In this document: piece after piece, positions 40,889 through 41,318 of the stretch
How positions within the stretch are numbered: the first letter of the stretch is position 1
How the letters are laid out: every line of letters starts with the position of its first letter
Program-made: the position numbers and the translations under genes
The notes under the pieces: model-generated
The model's database searches: none
What the model was told of the DNA's origin: nothing
What the model saw: the letters and a program-made list of their open reading frames with translations, nothing else
Source of the DNA: Flemingiibacterium sp045636145
Lineage (GTDB): Bacteria; Bacillota; Clostridia; Oscillospirales; CAG-272
Assembly: GCA_045636145.1 (NCBI GenBank)
Contig: JAZTWV010000008.1
Span: 1-41,318 of the forward strand
Direction of reading: 5' to 3'
DNA length: 41,318 bases

Positions 40889-41318
40889 ATGCTTGCTAAT
40901 TTATTTCTGAATTTTTCTTTTTCAGTATATCCCTTGGTATAGCGCTGGCTATGGACGCATTTTCGGTGTCGCTTGCCAACGGTCTTAACGAGCCCTCTAT
41001 GTCCAAGCCCAAAATGTGCGGCGTGGCGGGAATGTTTGCCTTTTTTCAGGCGCTTATGCCCCTTATCGGTTACTTTTTAGGCACCTCTTTCGCAAAATAC
41101 ATTACCCCGATTGACCATTGGATTGCCTTGGTTTTGCTTTCGGGTATCGGCTTTAATATGATTAAGGAAGCCTTTGAAAAAGAGGAAGAAGCAGAATGTG
41201 AATGTGGTTGTGAAAGCTATGGCTTTAAGAAAATGTTTGTAATGGCAATTGCCACAAGCATTGACGCTTTAGCGGCAGGTATATCGCTTGTTGCAATCGT
41301 AGGCAACAGTTATACATA
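40889..41318 (+). CDS. mntP: Manganese efflux pump MntP, partial at window edge, apparently frameshifted near its start
   Basis: From 40924 the frame reads SISLGIALAMDAFSVSLANG, then GVAGMFAFFQALMPLIGYFL and MAIATSIDALAAGISLVAIV, which are the paired MntP (DUF204) motifs with Asp residues in membrane helices. A Cys-rich loop (ECECGCES) sits between repeats. The only good start, ATG at 40889 with GGAGG upstream, is in a different frame and stops after 17 codons (MLANLFLNFSFSVYPLV). Adding one T to either T5 run (40912-40916 or 40918-40922) joins the two. So this is a frameshift, sequencing error or phase-variable run. The gene continues past the window. Confidence 0.8.

Overview
The window is a chromosomal stretch of a low-to-moderate-GC, Gram-positive-type anaerobe, most likely a gut clostridium (Oscillospirales/Ruminococcaceae-like). 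Gene-family content and order point to this: rimP-nusA-ylxR-ylxQ-infB and rpmG-secE-nusG-rplK-rplA operons, the ymfF/ymfH pair, IreB, YerC, TTGACA/TATAAT promoters with 17-nt spacers, AGGAGG ribosome sites and tRNA genes with encoded CCA. The genus call is inference; there is no rRNA gene in the window.

Layout. 1-3430 (minus): infB (cut by the window edge), ylxQ, ylxR, nusA, rimP, their promoter, and upstream a free-standing candidate small RNA. 3430-5680: a decayed GH172 (DUF2961) remnant and an orphan sugar-binding lipoprotein. 5700-8260 (minus): rplA, rplK, nusG, secE, rpmG. 8340-11040 (minus): a DacF-like protein with altered active-site motifs, ribF, ireB. 11110-14220 (minus): YgiQ-type radical SAM protein and two small membrane proteins. 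14280-16265 (plus): Xer-type recombinase and a Cof-type HAD phosphatase. 16316-17864 (minus): LtaS/OpgB-type sulfatase. 17976-20865 (plus): a 656-residue glycyl radical enzyme of unknown substrate and its activase. 20884-27653 (plus): frameshifted comEC, ymfF, ymfH, lgt, folD.

27744-35715 is a lipoyl-enzyme locus: a DeoR regulator with a long 5' inverted repeat, then E2, E3, a fused E1 alpha-beta, and lipoate-protein ligase. Three copies of a ~150-bp interspersed element lie either side of the E1 gene. 35841-37820 holds yerC, a methyltransferase and hslO (Hsp33).

38043-41318 is a tRNA-anchored accessory segment. A five-tRNA operon (Val-Asp-Phe-Gly-Cys) is followed by a tandem array of nine small hairpins with variable stems and 8-nt linkers, directly upstream of a four-helix-bundle (S23/Avd-like) protein. 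Then come an XRE repressor with paired operators, a zinc-ribbon membrane protein, a second Gly-Val tRNA operon identical to two genes of the first, another XRE regulator, and mntP, which appears frameshifted and runs off the end.

The strongest candidate for an undescribed system is the hairpin array plus four-helix-bundle gene (38612-39187). The linker sequence and the loop sequence both switch to their reverse complements half-way through, so the array is built from two oppositely oriented halves. A single look-alike hairpin sits at 37871-37887. Other points of interest are the structured small RNA with a polypyrimidine tract (3250-3395), the three-copy intergenic element, and the unassigned glycyl radical enzyme.
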